A DNA stretch of 64,000 nucleotides from Kamptonema formosum PCC 10802 (GCF_000332335.1 NZ_KB235948.1:2514661-2578660), one strand, 5' to 3'; positions 1 through 9,366 are shown, counted from the first letter of the stretch. The notes: generated from the sequence alone by a model not told the origin. Program-made: numbers and translations.

Positions 1-1653
1 AACGTCAACGCCGGTGGCATTATCGGTGGGGGTGAAACTGCTGGCTGTGGGTGCGGTTGTGTCTGCGGTTTTGAAATTCCAAGTGCTATTTCCGGTAACA
101 CCTGCGAAGTTGTTGCCAGCAATATCCTTAATCGCACCGTTGGCAATTTCAACGTAGTAATCTGTGTTTTGGGCCAAATCTGCCGTGGGGTTAATCGTGA
201 GTTGACTCCCACTGACGGTGACATTACTGCCAGTGACAGCAATGGTTTCCACCACTGAGTTGTCAGACAGTTTCTTGAGCACGATATTGCCGGTGCCTTT
301 CTGAATTGCTTCGCTGAAGTTGACGACTAAGTTAGCGCCAACGTCAACGCCGGTGGCATTATCGGCGGGGCTGAAACTGCTGGCTGTAGGAACTACGGAA
401 TCTAAGGCTTTGTTAATATTCAACCGGCCCCCTGAAACCGACTTACCAGCCAGGGCGGAAATGGGGTCAGTTGTTTGCATCAGCCGGTCTTTAATTTGCT
501 GTGCTGTCCAAGTCGGATTTTGAGACCACAGCAACGCCGCCGCCCCTGTCACATGGGGAGCTGCCATTGAAGTACCTGATTTGTAGTCGTAGCCTCCTCC
601 GGGTATGCTGCTATAAATATCTGAACCGGGCGCTCCTAAATCTACAGTGGTGGCTCCATAGTTAGAGAAAGAGGAGAGTCCATCGGTGCGGGTGGTTGAG
701 GCAACAGAGATAATATTAGATAGGTTGTAGCTGGAGGGATAATTAGGCGTTGTGTCAGTGTTCAGTCCACTATTGCCAGCCGCCGCAATGAATAAAGATC
801 CCTGCTGTCCGGCAGTATTGATGGCATCATATAAGGCTTGGCTATAGTCCCCACCACCCCAAGAATTATTGGTGAGTTTGACTCCTTGTGCTGTTGCATA
901 GTTAATTGCCAAAATCGCATTGGATATCAAACCTGAACCCGTATCATCTAGAAACTTGATGGGCATAATCTTGGCATTCCAGGCAACCCCTGTCACCCCA
1001 ACACCGTTATTGCCTTTTCCGGCAATGGTTCCCGAAACATGAGTGCCATGTCCCTGCCCATCCATCGGGTTATTGTCGTTATAGGCAAAGTCCCAGCCGC
1101 GAGTGTCATCTATATATCCGTTCTTGTCGTCATCGATGCCATTTCCTGCGATTTCCCCTGGATTTTGCCAGATATTCCCCACCAAGTCGGGGTGGTTGTA
1201 ATCAACTCCCGTATCAATAACGCCGATAACTAAGTTGGGATTTCCCTTTTGAATATCCCACGCTTCCGGGGCGTCGATGTCTGCATCGGGTGTTCCCCCA
1301 CTTTGACCTGTGTTGTTGAGTCCCCATAATTGGGGATAACCAGGGTCATTGGGACTGGTGGCTTGGGGTGTAATTGTCCCTGAATTTGCTGCGGGCGAAG
1401 TTGTCTGTTTGGGATCGTTAAGTGTGATGATGCGATCCTCTTCTATATATTGAAAGCGAGAATCGTTTTGATAAGCGGATATGGCTTGTGCGGCGGTTCC
1501 TTTTGGAATCTGCCAAATTTGAATCCCAAGTCGTTCTGCGTTGGTTACTTGTGTGACTCCAAGTTGCGCTTGCAGACTGGTTACTGCACTCGCACTAGCG
1601 GTGGGATTCAGTTTGACAATTAGACGGTCGGTGGTCAAGCTATTAGTCGGCAT
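1..1653 (-). CDS. Subtilisin-like serine protease (S8) with C-terminal Ig-like Big_5 repeats, 3' end outside window
   Basis: The first 551 residues are present and the reading frame runs off the window at base 1. The start ATG is at 1653-1651. The catalytic triad of family S8 is complete: Asp147 in VIGVIDTGVD, His202 in GHGTHVSGT and Ser362 in SGTSMAAPHV. Residues 1 to about 110 look like a fervidolysin-type propeptide, followed by the protease domain to about residue 400. After it comes a Big_5/SbsA-type Ig-like domain with ADNATGVDV and VVNFSEAI. A second copy begins at the window edge; the DNA of the two copies is almost identical with a period near 339 bp. No classical signal peptide is visible. 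Probably a secreted or cell-surface peptidase; substrate unknown. More Ig-like repeats probably follow outside the window. Confidence 0.93.
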   Translation of the reverse strand, partial: MPTNSLTTDRLIVKLNPTASASAVTSLQAQLGVTQVTNAERLGIQIWQIPKGTAAQAISAYQNDSRFQYIEEDRIITLNDPKQTTSPAANSGTITPQATSPNDPGYPQLWGLNNTGQSGGTPDADIDAPEAWDIQKGNPNLVIGVIDTGVDYNHPDLVGNIWQNPGEIAGNGIDDDKNGYIDDTRGWDFAYNDNNPMDGQGHGTHVSGTIAGKGNNGVGVTGVAWNAKIMPIKFLDDTGSGLISNAILAINYATAQGVKLTNNSWGGGDYSQALYDAINTAGQQGSLFIAAAGNSGLNTDTTPNYPSSYNLSNIISVASTTRTDGLSSFSNYGATTVDLGAPGSDIYSSIPGGGYDYKSGTSMAAPHVTGAAALLWSQNPTWTAQQIKDRLMQTTDPISALAGKSVSGGRLNINKALDSVVPTASSFSPADNATGVDVGANLVVNFSEAIQKGTGNIVLKKLSDNSVVETIAVTGSNVTVSGSQLTINPTADLAQNTDYYVEIANGAIKDIAGNNFAGVTGNSTWNFKTADTTAPTASSFTPTDNATGVDV

Positions 1654-1819
1654 AATTCAAATCCTGCATTGAGAATGGACTTTCAGCAGCTAAACGGGTT
1701 TGACAGACTATATTCTGCCACAACCGGCAGTAACTCAAATCACGTTCATCTGCGATCTTGTTGTAGGTGGCCGCACCGGCATCCTAAAAATAGGCCGTTT
1801 GGGCGGTTTCGATTCTCTT

Positions 1820-2074
1820 TCACTCATCGCCTGGGCGGAGACTCAGGCTTCTGATGGAGTAAACTGGTGCGCCACTCAGGCTATAGTCGCTCTGATATGC
1901 CGGCGGCGGGATGTCAATCACCTCGCCACTTGCGCCACTGGCTGGGAGATTTTTGATGGCCACACCGGGAGTGATTGCGTCAGCCGGTTCTGCATTCCCG
2001 CACTCACTGGTGAAGGAAGAATTGAGACATTTCTCCCAAGTGTGGCCCGACGATGGCACGAAATAGTCAAACAT
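1820..2074 (-). CDS. Possible small protein upstream of the subtilase
   Basis: An 84-codon ATG frame on the same strand as the subtilase, ending 167 bp before it. GAGG lies 8 bases before the start ATG (2074-2072), which is acceptable for a ribosome-binding site. The product is Pro/Ser/Gly-rich in its second half (PADAITPGVAIKN, VIDIPPPAYQ) and I do not recognise it. A longer opposite-strand frame (1700-2137) overlaps it and looks like an antisense shadow. It may be a real small gene or chance. The rest of 1654-2233 shows no other gene. Confidence 0.28.
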   Translation of the reverse strand: MFDYFVPSSGHTWEKCLNSSFTSECGNAEPADAITPGVAIKNLPASGASGEVIDIPPPAYQSDYSLSGAPVYSIRSLSLRPGDE

Positions 2075-2170
2075 GGCACTGACCTCGGTATACTAACTTC
2101 AGCTGGCGTGTTCTATCTGAACCTGATAACAGCCTAACTGTGGCACCAGGGAGCAGGTGCACAACATGCG

Positions 2171-2206
2171 TTAGCAATTTGGTTAGCAATTCGGTTAGAA
2201 TTTTGG
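2171..2206. repeat. 12-bp tandem repeat, three copies, upstream of the STAND gene
   Basis: Three consecutive units TTAGCAATTTGG, TTAGCAATTCGG and TTAGAATTTTGG, with a fourth more degenerate one behind. The repeat ends 27 bases before the ATG at 2234, so it sits in the promoter or leader of the STAND-kinase pair. Confidence 0.7.
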
Positions 2207-2233
2207 TTGTGAATTTCCTGAAGATTTCCCGAA

Positions 2234-3592
2234 ATGGCATCTACCCCAAACCCACCTTCAGAGGATTTTGCCGGCGCGGCAAATGACTGGGATCTAGAAA
2301 GGCTCTACGAAAAGCTCGCCCGTGCTAAGAAAGAATGGGCCTCTCACACAAGAGCGGGACTGACACCGACTGAAAAGCTGCACCTGCGGGGATTGCTTTG
2401 CGGCTGCAGTCCAGCTGAAATCGCGGAAAAACTGCCTAAAGACCGCCGGGGGCTTGAGGCTAACCTGAGTAGAGGCTTGTATCGCTATGTGGAAATACTG
2501 ACAGGGCGAGAGCCAAACACGCTCTCCAACTGGAGAGACGTTATTGACTGGCTGGATGCGGCGGGATATAGAACTGGCCCATCAGCCCGCCGGGGCCAAG
2601 ATTGGGACGGTGCGCCAGACGCTTCGGTTTTTTATGGGCGCACCGGCGAACTGGGGAACCTGGAACAGTGGATTGTGCGAGAGCGATGCCGGTTGGTGGC
2701 CATTTGGGGCATGGGGGGGATTGGCAAAACGGCTCTGGCGGCTCGCATGGCCCAACAGACCAAAGATAAATTTGAGTATATTGTCTGGCAAAGTCTGCGC
2801 CACGCCCCACCGCTAAACGAACTCCTGGCCAACCTGATACAATTCCTGGCCAACCGGCAGGAAACGGATTGGCCAGCAACTGTTGCTGGTCGCGTCTCGC
2901 GACTGATGGAGTATTTGCGCACTCACCGGTGTCTGGTGGTGCTCGATGAGTGGCAATCCGTCCTGCGCCCAGGGCAGCCGGCTGGCCACTATCTGGATGG
3001 GTATGAGGAGTATGGGGAGCTCCTCAGACAGGTGGGAGAATCATCCCACCAAAGTTGCTTGCTGCTGGCGAGTTGGGAGAAACCTAAAGAAATTGCCGTT
3101 TTGGAAAGCCCAAACTTATCCGTTCGCTCCTTTCCGCTGAAGGGTTTAGGGGAAGCAGCCAAGGAAATCCTCAGAGAAAAGGGTTTATCTGAACAGGAGA
3201 GATGGGAAGAACTCATTAGAGCTTACGGTGGAAATCCCCTAGCCTTAAAGATGGTGGCTGCCACTATTCAGGATGTGTTTGCCGGCAGCGTTTCGGAGTT
3301 TTTAAATAAATCCCTGTATTTGGGAGATTTTGAATATTTGCTGTACCAGCATTTTAAGCGCTTGTCCGAGTTTGAAAAAGAAATTGTGGGCCGGCTCGCT
3401 AACCGGCAGCCCCTTTCCATCAGCCAGTTGCGAGAGGACATGCAGCTAGAAGGCGCAACAGAATTGCTGAAAGCTCTGGAATCCTTGGTGCGGCGCTCCC
3501 TCATCGAAAAAGTTAAAGAAAGCAGTGAAATGCTTTACACGGTGCAGCCGGTGGTGGTAAAATATGTGAGCAATCAATCTTCGCGCCGGTGA
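2234..3592 (+). CDS. STAND/NB-ARC ATPase with N-terminal HTH-like domain, no sensor repeats
   Basis: 452 residues. Residues about 20-110 form a helical HTH-like domain (LTPTEKLHLRGLLCGCSPAEIAEKL) of the kind found in front of cyanobacterial NB-ARC proteins and in VMAP-type systems. Residues about 130-400 are an NB-ARC P-loop ATPase: Walker A GMGGIGKT at 159-166, Walker B in CLVVLDEW and the GNPLALKM helix of the ARC subdomain. A winged-helix segment closes the protein at about 345-445. Such proteins normally carry WD40 or TPR repeats behind the ATPase; here the protein simply stops. A kinase gene with its own TPRs starts 43 bases downstream, suggesting co-transcription. The family acts as nucleotide-dependent signalling switches, often in conflict or stress responses; the role here is inferred. 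Confidence 0.85.
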   Translation: MASTPNPPSEDFAGAANDWDLERLYEKLARAKKEWASHTRAGLTPTEKLHLRGLLCGCSPAEIAEKLPKDRRGLEANLSRGLYRYVEILTGREPNTLSNWRDVIDWLDAAGYRTGPSARRGQDWDGAPDASVFYGRTGELGNLEQWIVRERCRLVAIWGMGGIGKTALAARMAQQTKDKFEYIVWQSLRHAPPLNELLANLIQFLANRQETDWPATVAGRVSRLMEYLRTHRCLVVLDEWQSVLRPGQPAGHYLDGYEEYGELLRQVGESSHQSCLLLASWEKPKEIAVLESPNLSVRSFPLKGLGEAAKEILREKGLSEQERWEELIRAYGGNPLALKMVAATIQDVFAGSVSEFLNKSLYLGDFEYLLYQHFKRLSEFEKEIVGRLANRQPLSISQLREDMQLEGATELLKALESLVRRSLIEKVKESSEMLYTVQPVVVKYVSNQSSRR

Positions 3593-3635
3593 ACCGTATC
3601 GTGCGGGGTAGGGGGTGTTCTCAAGTGAAGCAGCC

Positions 3636-5189
3636 ATGATTGAGCCGGGAATGTTACTGCAAAACCGATATCAGGTGATTCGACGCCTGGGCGAAGGGGG
3701 CTTTGGCGCTACTTTCGAGGTGGAGGATGCCGGCACGCCGAAAGTCCTGAAAGTCCTAATGGATAATTATCCCAAATCTGTCTCTCTGTTTAACCGGGAA
3801 GCGGAGGTATTGAAGAAACTGCGCCATCCAGGGATTCCCAGAGTGGAGCCAGATGGGTACTTCAAATTTGAGCCAGGGGATAGCGCCGAACCATTGCACT
3901 GTCTGGTAATGGAAAAGATTGAGGGGCATAATTTGCAAGAGTGGCTGCGAGACAATCAACCCATCTCGCAAGAGCGAGCAATTGACTGGTTAAAACAGCT
4001 GGCAGAAATTCTGGATAAAGTCCACCAGCAGGATTACTTTCACCGGGATATAAAACCGGACAATATCATGCTGAAACCGGAGGGTAAGCTGGTGCTGATT
4101 GACTTTGGGGCTGTTCGGGAGATCACAGACACTTATGTGCGCAAAATCGCCGAAAATGACCCGATAACGCTGGTTGGCACATCTGGCTATGTGCCCCCAG
4201 AGCAAGTCGAGGGTTGCGCTGTGCCGCAATCCGATTTCTTTGCGCTGGGCAGAACTTTTGTTCATTTGCTGACCGGCGATCCTCCCAATAAATTTCGCAG
4301 TCACGAACAAACCGGCGAGCTGATTTGGCGTCACAGCGCCACGCATGTTTCGGAGTCGCTGGCAGATTTGATTGATTTGCTGATGGCGAGGAAGCTAGAA
4401 AATAGACCCTCAAACCCTCAAGTTATTTTACATCATCTGTCAGAGATTGAAAAGAGGTTGCCGGTACTCTCACCGGCTGTGGGGCGTCAGGATGCCGGCA
4501 AGATAAAGCTGAGAGCTATTGGGGTTACAATTGGGGTGGCTGCGTCGATAGTGCTGGGGTTCGCTCTGGTGCGACTGGCGACGCCCCAAATCGGTACTTT
4601 TATCAATAATATGGGGTATGATAGTTATCAGGCCGGTGATTTGGCAACTGCGGAGTTTTACTTCAAGTTGGCGATGGGATTGAACCCAGACCTCAGGATG
4701 GATCACTACAAGCGAGGAGCAACCTGCGAAATGCTTGAGGATTATAATTGTGCTCGCAGGGAGTACCGGCTTGCCATACAGGATGCCGGCGATCCCGCCG
4801 CACCCTACGCCCTCAACAATTTGGGTCGCTTGTCCCTGACTGTGGACAGAGACTCTGATGCGGCTCTTAGATGGCTTTTGCAAGGCTTGGAACTAGCTCA
4901 GGATATCACGCTGAAATCCGATTTGCACAAAAATGCCGGCTGGGCGTATCTGCAGAAAGCTCGCTATGCCGAGGCTAAGTCTCACCTCCAGAAGGCTATT
5001 GATATCGACGCTCAAAACGCTGCCGCTCACTGCTTTCTGGCACAGGTGCTGGAGAGCCTTGACGACAAAACCGGCGCACTGGTAGAATGGAAAAACTGTT
5101 TGACAGTTGCTCCGAAAGACCGCAGACCAGAAGTGGAGAAGTGGAGGGAGTTAGCACGCCAGCGCCTAAAGGCTAAAAGAATTAAATGA
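3636..5189 (+). CDS. Serine/threonine protein kinase (PknB-like) with TM helix and TPR tail
   Basis: 517 residues from the ATG at 3636; a GTG at 3615 would add seven residues. The kinase domain is complete: glycine loop GEGGFGATF, the catalytic HRDIKPDN, the metal-binding DFG and VPPEQ in the APE position. A single hydrophobic helix (ITIGVAASIVLGFALVRL region, encoded about 4513-4575) should anchor the protein with the kinase in the cytoplasm. The part after the membrane helix contains TPR units (YAEAKSHLQKAIDIDAQNA). It follows the STAND ATPase gene by 43 bases and probably shares its transcript. Hanks-type kinases of this architecture are common in filamentous cyanobacteria. Targets are unknown. 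Confidence 0.92.
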   Translation: MIEPGMLLQNRYQVIRRLGEGGFGATFEVEDAGTPKVLKVLMDNYPKSVSLFNREAEVLKKLRHPGIPRVEPDGYFKFEPGDSAEPLHCLVMEKIEGHNLQEWLRDNQPISQERAIDWLKQLAEILDKVHQQDYFHRDIKPDNIMLKPEGKLVLIDFGAVREITDTYVRKIAENDPITLVGTSGYVPPEQVEGCAVPQSDFFALGRTFVHLLTGDPPNKFRSHEQTGELIWRHSATHVSESLADLIDLLMARKLENRPSNPQVILHHLSEIEKRLPVLSPAVGRQDAGKIKLRAIGVTIGVAASIVLGFALVRLATPQIGTFINNMGYDSYQAGDLATAEFYFKLAMGLNPDLRMDHYKRGATCEMLEDYNCARREYRLAIQDAGDPAAPYALNNLGRLSLTVDRDSDAALRWLLQGLELAQDITLKSDLHKNAGWAYLQKARYAEAKSHLQKAIDIDAQNAAAHCFLAQVLESLDDKTGALVEWKNCLTVAPKDRRPEVEKWRELARQRLKAKRIK

Positions 5190-5239
5190 AAACCGGCAAT
5201 CGCACTTATTTGCCTGATGCCTCACCCCACCCCCCAACT

Positions 5240-5261
5240 CCTTCCCCGTGAACGGGGAAGG
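5240..5261. repeat. Dispersed G/C hairpin after the kinase gene (CTCACCCC family)
   Basis: A perfect 10-bp stem, CCTTCCCCGT / ACGGGGAAGG, with a two-base centre, preceded by CTCACCCCACCCCCCAACT. The same element type recurs at 8246-8271, 10535-10556 and 36477-36502. It lies 51 bases behind the kinase stop codon and could end its transcript, though no T-run follows directly. Confidence 0.75.
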
Positions 5262-5845
5262 GGGGAAGAAAGAGAAGAGTATATAGGACAAAATCAGACG
5301 GAATAAATGTGAGATAGGATAAATTCTGTTTCTAAGAGATGAGTGATCAATAGGCGATAAATGTAAAAGTGATAGCAGCAAACTGCAGAGAACCGGCAAG
5401 GGAGATAAACTGAAACTGCTGATTGAGCGCGGGTGAAAACCGGCACTGCGAGTATCTCACACGCCACAAAGTTAACATCGAGATGCCGGTGCGAACCTCT
5501 CCCTCCAAACCCCTGTCGCTTTCCGCCAAAAGACGCCAAAAGACGCCGGACCGGCATCCCGCCTGTCCCAACCCAAAAAGCGTAGGACCGGCATCCCCCC
5601 TGTCCCAACAGGGGCTAAAGCCCAACTACGAACTTTTGGGCTAAAGCCCAACTACGAACGGGCCAGCCCCCTATGGCCCAACATCCCCCTCTGGGACACC
5701 GGCGCGGATGCCAGCCCTCACCCCCAACCCCTCCCGCACCCCTCTCCGCCCCCCACTGGGCCGTGTCCCAGCGGTATTCTGAGAAATCGTTGCAAAACTT
5801 TACAATTTTTGTTACACTCACTCTCAGATAGCAGTAAAAATTTAT
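5262..5845. other. Gene-free stretch rich in dispersed repeats
   Basis: No convincing gene. It holds fragments of the GGACCGGCATCCCGCCTGTCC repeat family (about 5545-5605), two copies of the TTGGGCTTTAGCCCAA hairpin repeat (5612-5659) and a C-rich run (5700-5760). The final 60 bases are AT-richer and probably hold the promoter of the DUF2949 gene. Confidence 0.6.
5612..5659. repeat. Two copies of the 26-bp TTGGGCTTTAGCCCAA repeat
   Basis: GGGCTAAAGCCCAACTACGA occurs at 5612 and again 26 bases later at 5638. The core GGGC-TAAA-GCCC can form a hairpin. The family is found again at 21004-21133, 32990-33016 and 36631-36930. Confidence 0.9.
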
Positions 5846-6052
5846 ATGGAACCCACACGGCAAACTCGACTGATACAGTTTTTGCAAGAAGAGTTAGCGG
5901 TGCCGGCGGCTGCAATTGGCATAGTTTTGCGGCATCGCGAGTACAGCTTAAACTTGTTACCCGTGATTCTTTGGCAATATGGATTAGTGACCACAGAACA
6001 GCTAGATAGAATATTCGATTGGCTGGAAACCGCCTCCCCCCTTCCCTGCTGA
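5846..6052 (+). CDS. DUF2949 family small protein
   Basis: 68 residues starting at ATG 5846. The sequence pattern LIQFLQEELAVPAAAI - LRHRE - LLPVILWQYGLVTTEQLDRIFDWLET is the signature I associate with cyanobacterial DUF2949. Function unknown; it is cytosolic by appearance, with no signal or membrane segment. The family is small and fits the length here. The ftsH gene follows 303 bases downstream on the same strand. No Shine-Dalgarno sequence is evident. Confidence 0.8.
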   Translation: MEPTRQTRLIQFLQEELAVPAAAIGIVLRHREYSLNLLPVILWQYGLVTTEQLDRIFDWLETASPLPC

Positions 6053-6355
6053 AGATTGCCACCCAGACAAAGGGGCGTCTGGCCCCCTGACCGGGTGGGG
6101 GCTTCCAGCAATATTGTGCGGGGAAGGAAGCAATCCCCACCCAAAGAGGGCTTGAAAATCCCCCAACAAGACCGAACCGCCAACCTTCGGCAATCACTAC
6201 ATTCCCAAAAGTTGCAAGCTTGTGAGAGAGTAAAAGTGGCGAACCTGGATTCCGAAATGTCAACGATTAAAAGTATGCGATCGGATAGAGTCAAGCTGAA
6301 CCCATACGGGTTAAAATAATAGCCATATAATCTCAAAAAGGATGAATGACAAACG
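6053..6355 (+). promoter_or_regulatory. Upstream region of ftsH
   Basis: No gene is visible. TATAAT at 6326-6331 is a good -10 hexamer 25 bases before the ftsH ATG; no matching -35 hexamer stands out. AAAGGA at about 6336-6341 is a possible ribosome-binding site but lies rather far from the start. The earlier part (6053-6180) is GC-rich and unremarkable. Confidence 0.45.
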
Positions 6356-8227
6356 ATGAGTATTAAAGACAAGCCACAACCCTCTCGCAATCGACTGATT
6401 GGCAACATTCTCTTCTTAGTGGGGGTTTTGTTCCTGCTGGCCAACCTGTTTTTGCCGCAGCTGTTTGCCCCGCCGATTCCGCGAGTGCCCTACAGCCTGT
6501 TCATTGACCAGGTAGAAGACGGGAAAGTGGCGCGGGTTTTCGTGGCGCAAAACGAAATCCGATACCAGGTGAAACCGGAGGGAGAGCAGCCGGCTCAAGT
6601 CCTCTCCACCACCCCTATATTTGACATGGAACTGCCCAAACGGCTAGAGGCAAAAGGGGTTGAGTTCGCTGCCGCCCCGCCGCCCAAAAATACCTGGTTC
6701 ACCAGTATATTGGGATGGGTGCTGCCGCCGCTGATTTTTGTGGCAATCTTCCAGTTTTTTATGGGGCGCGGTGCCGGTCCGCAAGGAGCGCTTTCGATTA
6801 CCAAAAGCAAGGCTAAGGTTTATGTAGAGGGCGAAGCCACCAAAATCACCTTTACTGATGTCGCCGGCGTCGAAGAAGCCAAAGTCGAGCTAGCCGAAAT
6901 CGTGGAATTCCTGAAAAATCCGCAGCGCTTTACGGCAATTGGGGCGCGGATTCCCAAAGGCGTGCTGCTGGTTGGGCCTCCGGGCACCGGCAAAACACTC
7001 CTGGCAAAAGCCGTCGCGGGAGAAGCCGGCGTGCCTTTCTTCAGCATATCAGGTTCCGAGTTTGTAGAACTGTTTGTCGGTGCCGGTGCGGCTCGCGTGC
7101 GCGACTTGTTCGAGCAAGCGAAAAAGAAAGCCCCGTGCATTATATTTATCGACGAACTTGACGCCATTGGCAAATCCCGCGCCACCGGCGGTTTCATGGG
7201 CGGAAACGACGAGCGCGAGCAAACTCTCAACCAGTTGCTGACTGAAATGGACGGCTTTTCTGCCGCCGGCGCGACAGTCATCGTGCTCGCCGCCACCAAC
7301 CGCCCCGAAACCCTAGATTCCGCCTTGCTGCGCCCCGGACGGTTTGACCGGCAAGTGCTGGTAGATCGCCCCGACTTATCCGGTCGCTTGGCAATTTTAG
7401 AAATCTACGCCCGCAAAGTCAAGCTGGGTTCCGATATTGATTTAAAAACCCTCGCAACCCGCACCCCCGGATTTGCCGGTGCCGACTTGGCGAACCTCGT
7501 CAACGAAGCCGCCCTCCTCGCAGCGCGGGCGCGGCGCGACACTGTCTCCCAAGCTGACTTTAATGAAGCCATCGAGCGCGTGGTTGCCGGTTTGGAAAAG
7601 AAAAGCCGCGTTCTCAACGAGAAAGAGAAAAAGATTGTCGCCTACCACGAAGTCGGTCACGCCCTCGTTGGCGCACTGATGCCCGGTGGCAGCAAAGTTG
7701 CTAAAATCTCGATCGTCCCTCGCGGAATGGCAGCCCTCGGCTACACCCTGCAAATGCCTACGGAAGACCGCTTCTTGATGGATGAAGGGGAAATTCGCGG
7801 TCAAATTGCCACCCTGCTGGGAGGTCGCGCTGCAGAAGAAATTGTCTTTGGCAGCATCACCACCGGCGCAGCCAATGACTTGCAGCGAGCCACAGATTTG
7901 GCAGAGCGAATGGTGACCATGTACGGGATGAGCAAAGTGCTGGGTCCCCTGGCGTATGAAAAGGGCGCGCAGAACAACTTCCTGGGAGATGGTGGGATGA
8001 ATCCCCGCCGCAGTGTCAGCGACCAAACGGCAAAAGCCATTGATGAGGAAGTGAAGGAGATTGTGGAAAATGCCCACCAGCAAGCGCTGGCGATTCTCAC
8101 GCAGAACCGGGAGCTGATGGAAAAGATTGCCGGTGAAATCTTAGAGACTGAGGTGATTGAGGGGGATGAATTGCAAAGTCTCCTCAGCCAAGTGCACCCC
8201 GCCGATCAGGTGCCGGTGCCGGTGTAG
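6356..8227 (+). CDS. ftsH: ATP-dependent zinc metalloprotease FtsH
   Basis: 623 residues, a full-length FtsH. Two N-terminal membrane helices (about 13-35 and 115-136) flank the periplasmic/lumenal part. The AAA+ module has Walker A GPPGTGKT at 207-214, Walker [12 protein letters not shown] and the second region of homology ending RPGRFDRQ. The peptidase has the zinc motif HEVGH at 431-435. FtsH degrades unassembled or damaged membrane proteins; in cyanobacteria this includes photosystem II D1. The N-terminal region ([26 protein letters not shown] in segments) resembles the Synechocystis FtsH4 type more than FtsH2, from memory. Monocistronic by layout, with a strong hairpin 18 bases after the stop. 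Confidence 0.97.
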   Translation: MSIKDKPQPSRNRLIGNILFLVGVLFLLANLFLPQLFAPPIPRVPYSLFIDQVEDGKVARVFVAQNEIRYQVKPEGEQPAQVLSTTPIFDMELPKRLEAKGVEFAAAPPPKNTWFTSILGWVLPPLIFVAIFQFFMGRGAGPQGALSITKSKAKVYVEGEATKITFTDVAGVEEAKVELAEIVEFLKNPQRFTAIGARIPKGVLLVGPPGTGKTLLAKAVAGEAGVPFFSISGSEFVELFVGAGAARVRDLFEQAKKKAPCIIFIDELDAIGKSRATGGFMGGNDEREQTLNQLLTEMDGFSAAGATVIVLAATNRPETLDSALLRPGRFDRQVLVDRPDLSGRLAILEIYARKVKLGSDIDLKTLATRTPGFAGADLANLVNEAALLAARARRDTVSQADFNEAIERVVAGLEKKSRVLNEKEKKIVAYHEVGHALVGALMPGGSKVAKISIVPRGMAALGYTLQMPTEDRFLMDEGEIRGQIATLLGGRAAEEIVFGSITTGAANDLQRATDLAERMVTMYGMSKVLGPLAYEKGAQNNFLGDGGMNPRRSVSDQTAKAIDEEVKEIVENAHQQALAILTQNRELMEKIAGEILETEVIEGDELQSLLSQVHPADQVPVPV

Positions 8228-8245
8228 GAGAACCTCACCCCCTAA

Positions 8246-8271
8246 CCCCCTCTCCGCACGCGGAGAGGGGG
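8246..8271 (+). terminator. Perfect 12-bp hairpin after ftsH, member of a dispersed family
   Basis: CCCCCTCTCCGC and GCGGAGAGGGGG pair perfectly around two bases, 18 bases beyond the ftsH stop. A T-run occurs only about 27 bases later (8298-8305), so termination is inferred. It belongs to the CTCACCCCCTAACCCCC repeat family. Confidence 0.55.
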
Positions 8272-8737
8272 AACAAGAAGGCTCTCTTTCCCTCGTTTTT
8301 TTTATAAACCGCTCCTGTTCCGGTTACGCCAAGGAAAGACAGATTTTGCCAGGGGCCAGAAACCCGGTTTCTTAAAGAAACCGGGTTTCTGCACTCTCAC
8401 AACTCAAATATTGAGAAGATCCGCCTCTCTAAAGCTATTCCTCACCCGTCAGTTTCTTAGAGATTTTCTCTGCCGCTGACCGGCAGAACAGCTGTCTACC
8501 TGTGCGGCCAGCTTGTTTGAGCGATGGCTCAACTCCAGATATCGACTCGCCTACTGGGGCTGTATCCCCGGCAGTATGCAAGAGGCGACAGGAGCGAGAA
8601 AATGCTGCGTCCGGTATTCCGGCGACCTTGATAAGCATTAATACTTCGCCAGCTCACTTTATTACAATCTTAGTAAGGAACTTATAACCCGCTGCTATCT
8701 GTCTGCAAGACAGCCAACAAGTGAAAGGTTGTCTAAA
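8272..8737. other. Intergenic, one palindromic repeat, otherwise nothing seen
   Basis: Apart from the AGAAACCCGGTTTCTT palindrome at 8358-8390, this stretch shows no gene or clear regulatory site. AAAGG at 8724-8728 is the ribosome-binding site for the next gene. Confidence 0.5.
8358..8390. repeat. AGAAACCCGGTTTCTT palindromic repeat (family A)
   Basis: A 33-base perfect palindrome: AGAAACCCGGTTTCTT, a one-base centre, and its complement. Ten or more further copies lie in this window (for example 13538, 14700, 15904, 19606, 28820, 33187, 40058, 62929). This copy is the bare core, without the long outer arms seen in some others. Confidence 0.95.
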
Positions 8738-9217
8738 ATGCTAAAATTGCTTGTTCGTTATCTGCCCGCTCTAGCCGGCTTATCAGTTTTGGGGCTTTCA
8801 GTATCTCCTAGCTTAGCTCTTGTTACCCGAAATACCGCCGTTCTAGTCAATAGCGGGTCAACGAATACAATTGGCTACCGGATTTATCTGTCTCCTTCGG
8901 GGGAAGCTAGCTATGTTGATGGAAACGGACAGAAGACAGGTACAGTCCCTGAACGCATAGTCAAGAAATTCTTTCAACAGATTCAAGTAGATATGCCGCT
9001 GTCGCAATTGCCAGTCAAGCAACCTTGCATTAAATCTACTTCTTTTGGAACGGAGACTTTTGTATCATTTAATGGCGAACAGTCTCCGGATGTGAGCTGT
9101 CCAGGGAATCGTAAAGCCGAAAAACTTTTTACTGACGCTAGTGAAATTGTGCAGTTCCTTCACGTAACGAATGTTCCAAGAAGCCAAGGGCAAGAACTTC
9201 CCCCGCAGGTTTTCTAA
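8738..9217 (+). CDS. Small exported protein of unknown function
   Basis: 159 residues from the ATG at 8738, which has AAAGG nine bases upstream; an in-frame TTG at 8729 is less likely. The N-terminus is a classical Sec signal peptide: Leu/Val/Ala-rich core LPALAGLSVLGLSV, then a probable cleavage after SPSLA or nearby. The mature part has two cysteines (CIK and SCPG) that could form a disulphide, consistent with export. I do not recognise a family. The gene stands alone on the plus strand. Confidence 0.75.
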   Translation: MLKLLVRYLPALAGLSVLGLSVSPSLALVTRNTAVLVNSGSTNTIGYRIYLSPSGEASYVDGNGQKTGTVPERIVKKFFQQIQVDMPLSQLPVKQPCIKSTSFGTETFVSFNGEQSPDVSCPGNRKAEKLFTDASEIVQFLHVTNVPRSQGQELPPQVF

Positions 9218-9260
9218 GCTGCAACGGCCAGTTGATTGAAAAGCTGTTTCCTAAACAAGC

Positions 9261-9315
9261 GCGTCTTTAGCTCAATTGGTCACTTTAATCCAGTGAGGGA
9301 TGGGCTGACAGACGC
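9261..9315 (+). other. tRNA-like relic (acceptor stem and D-arm box only)
   Basis: CGCGTCT (9260-9266) and AGACGCG (9310-9316) can pair as a 7-bp acceptor-like stem. TTAGCTCAATTGG right behind the first arm matches the tRNA A-box. There is no anticodon arm or GTTCRANNC T-loop and the span is only 55 bases, so it is not a working tRNA. Confidence 0.3.
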
Positions 9316-9366
9316 GGCTGGAACAAACTTCCCAGACTCCGCTCTGGGAAGAGAATTATTATTGTT

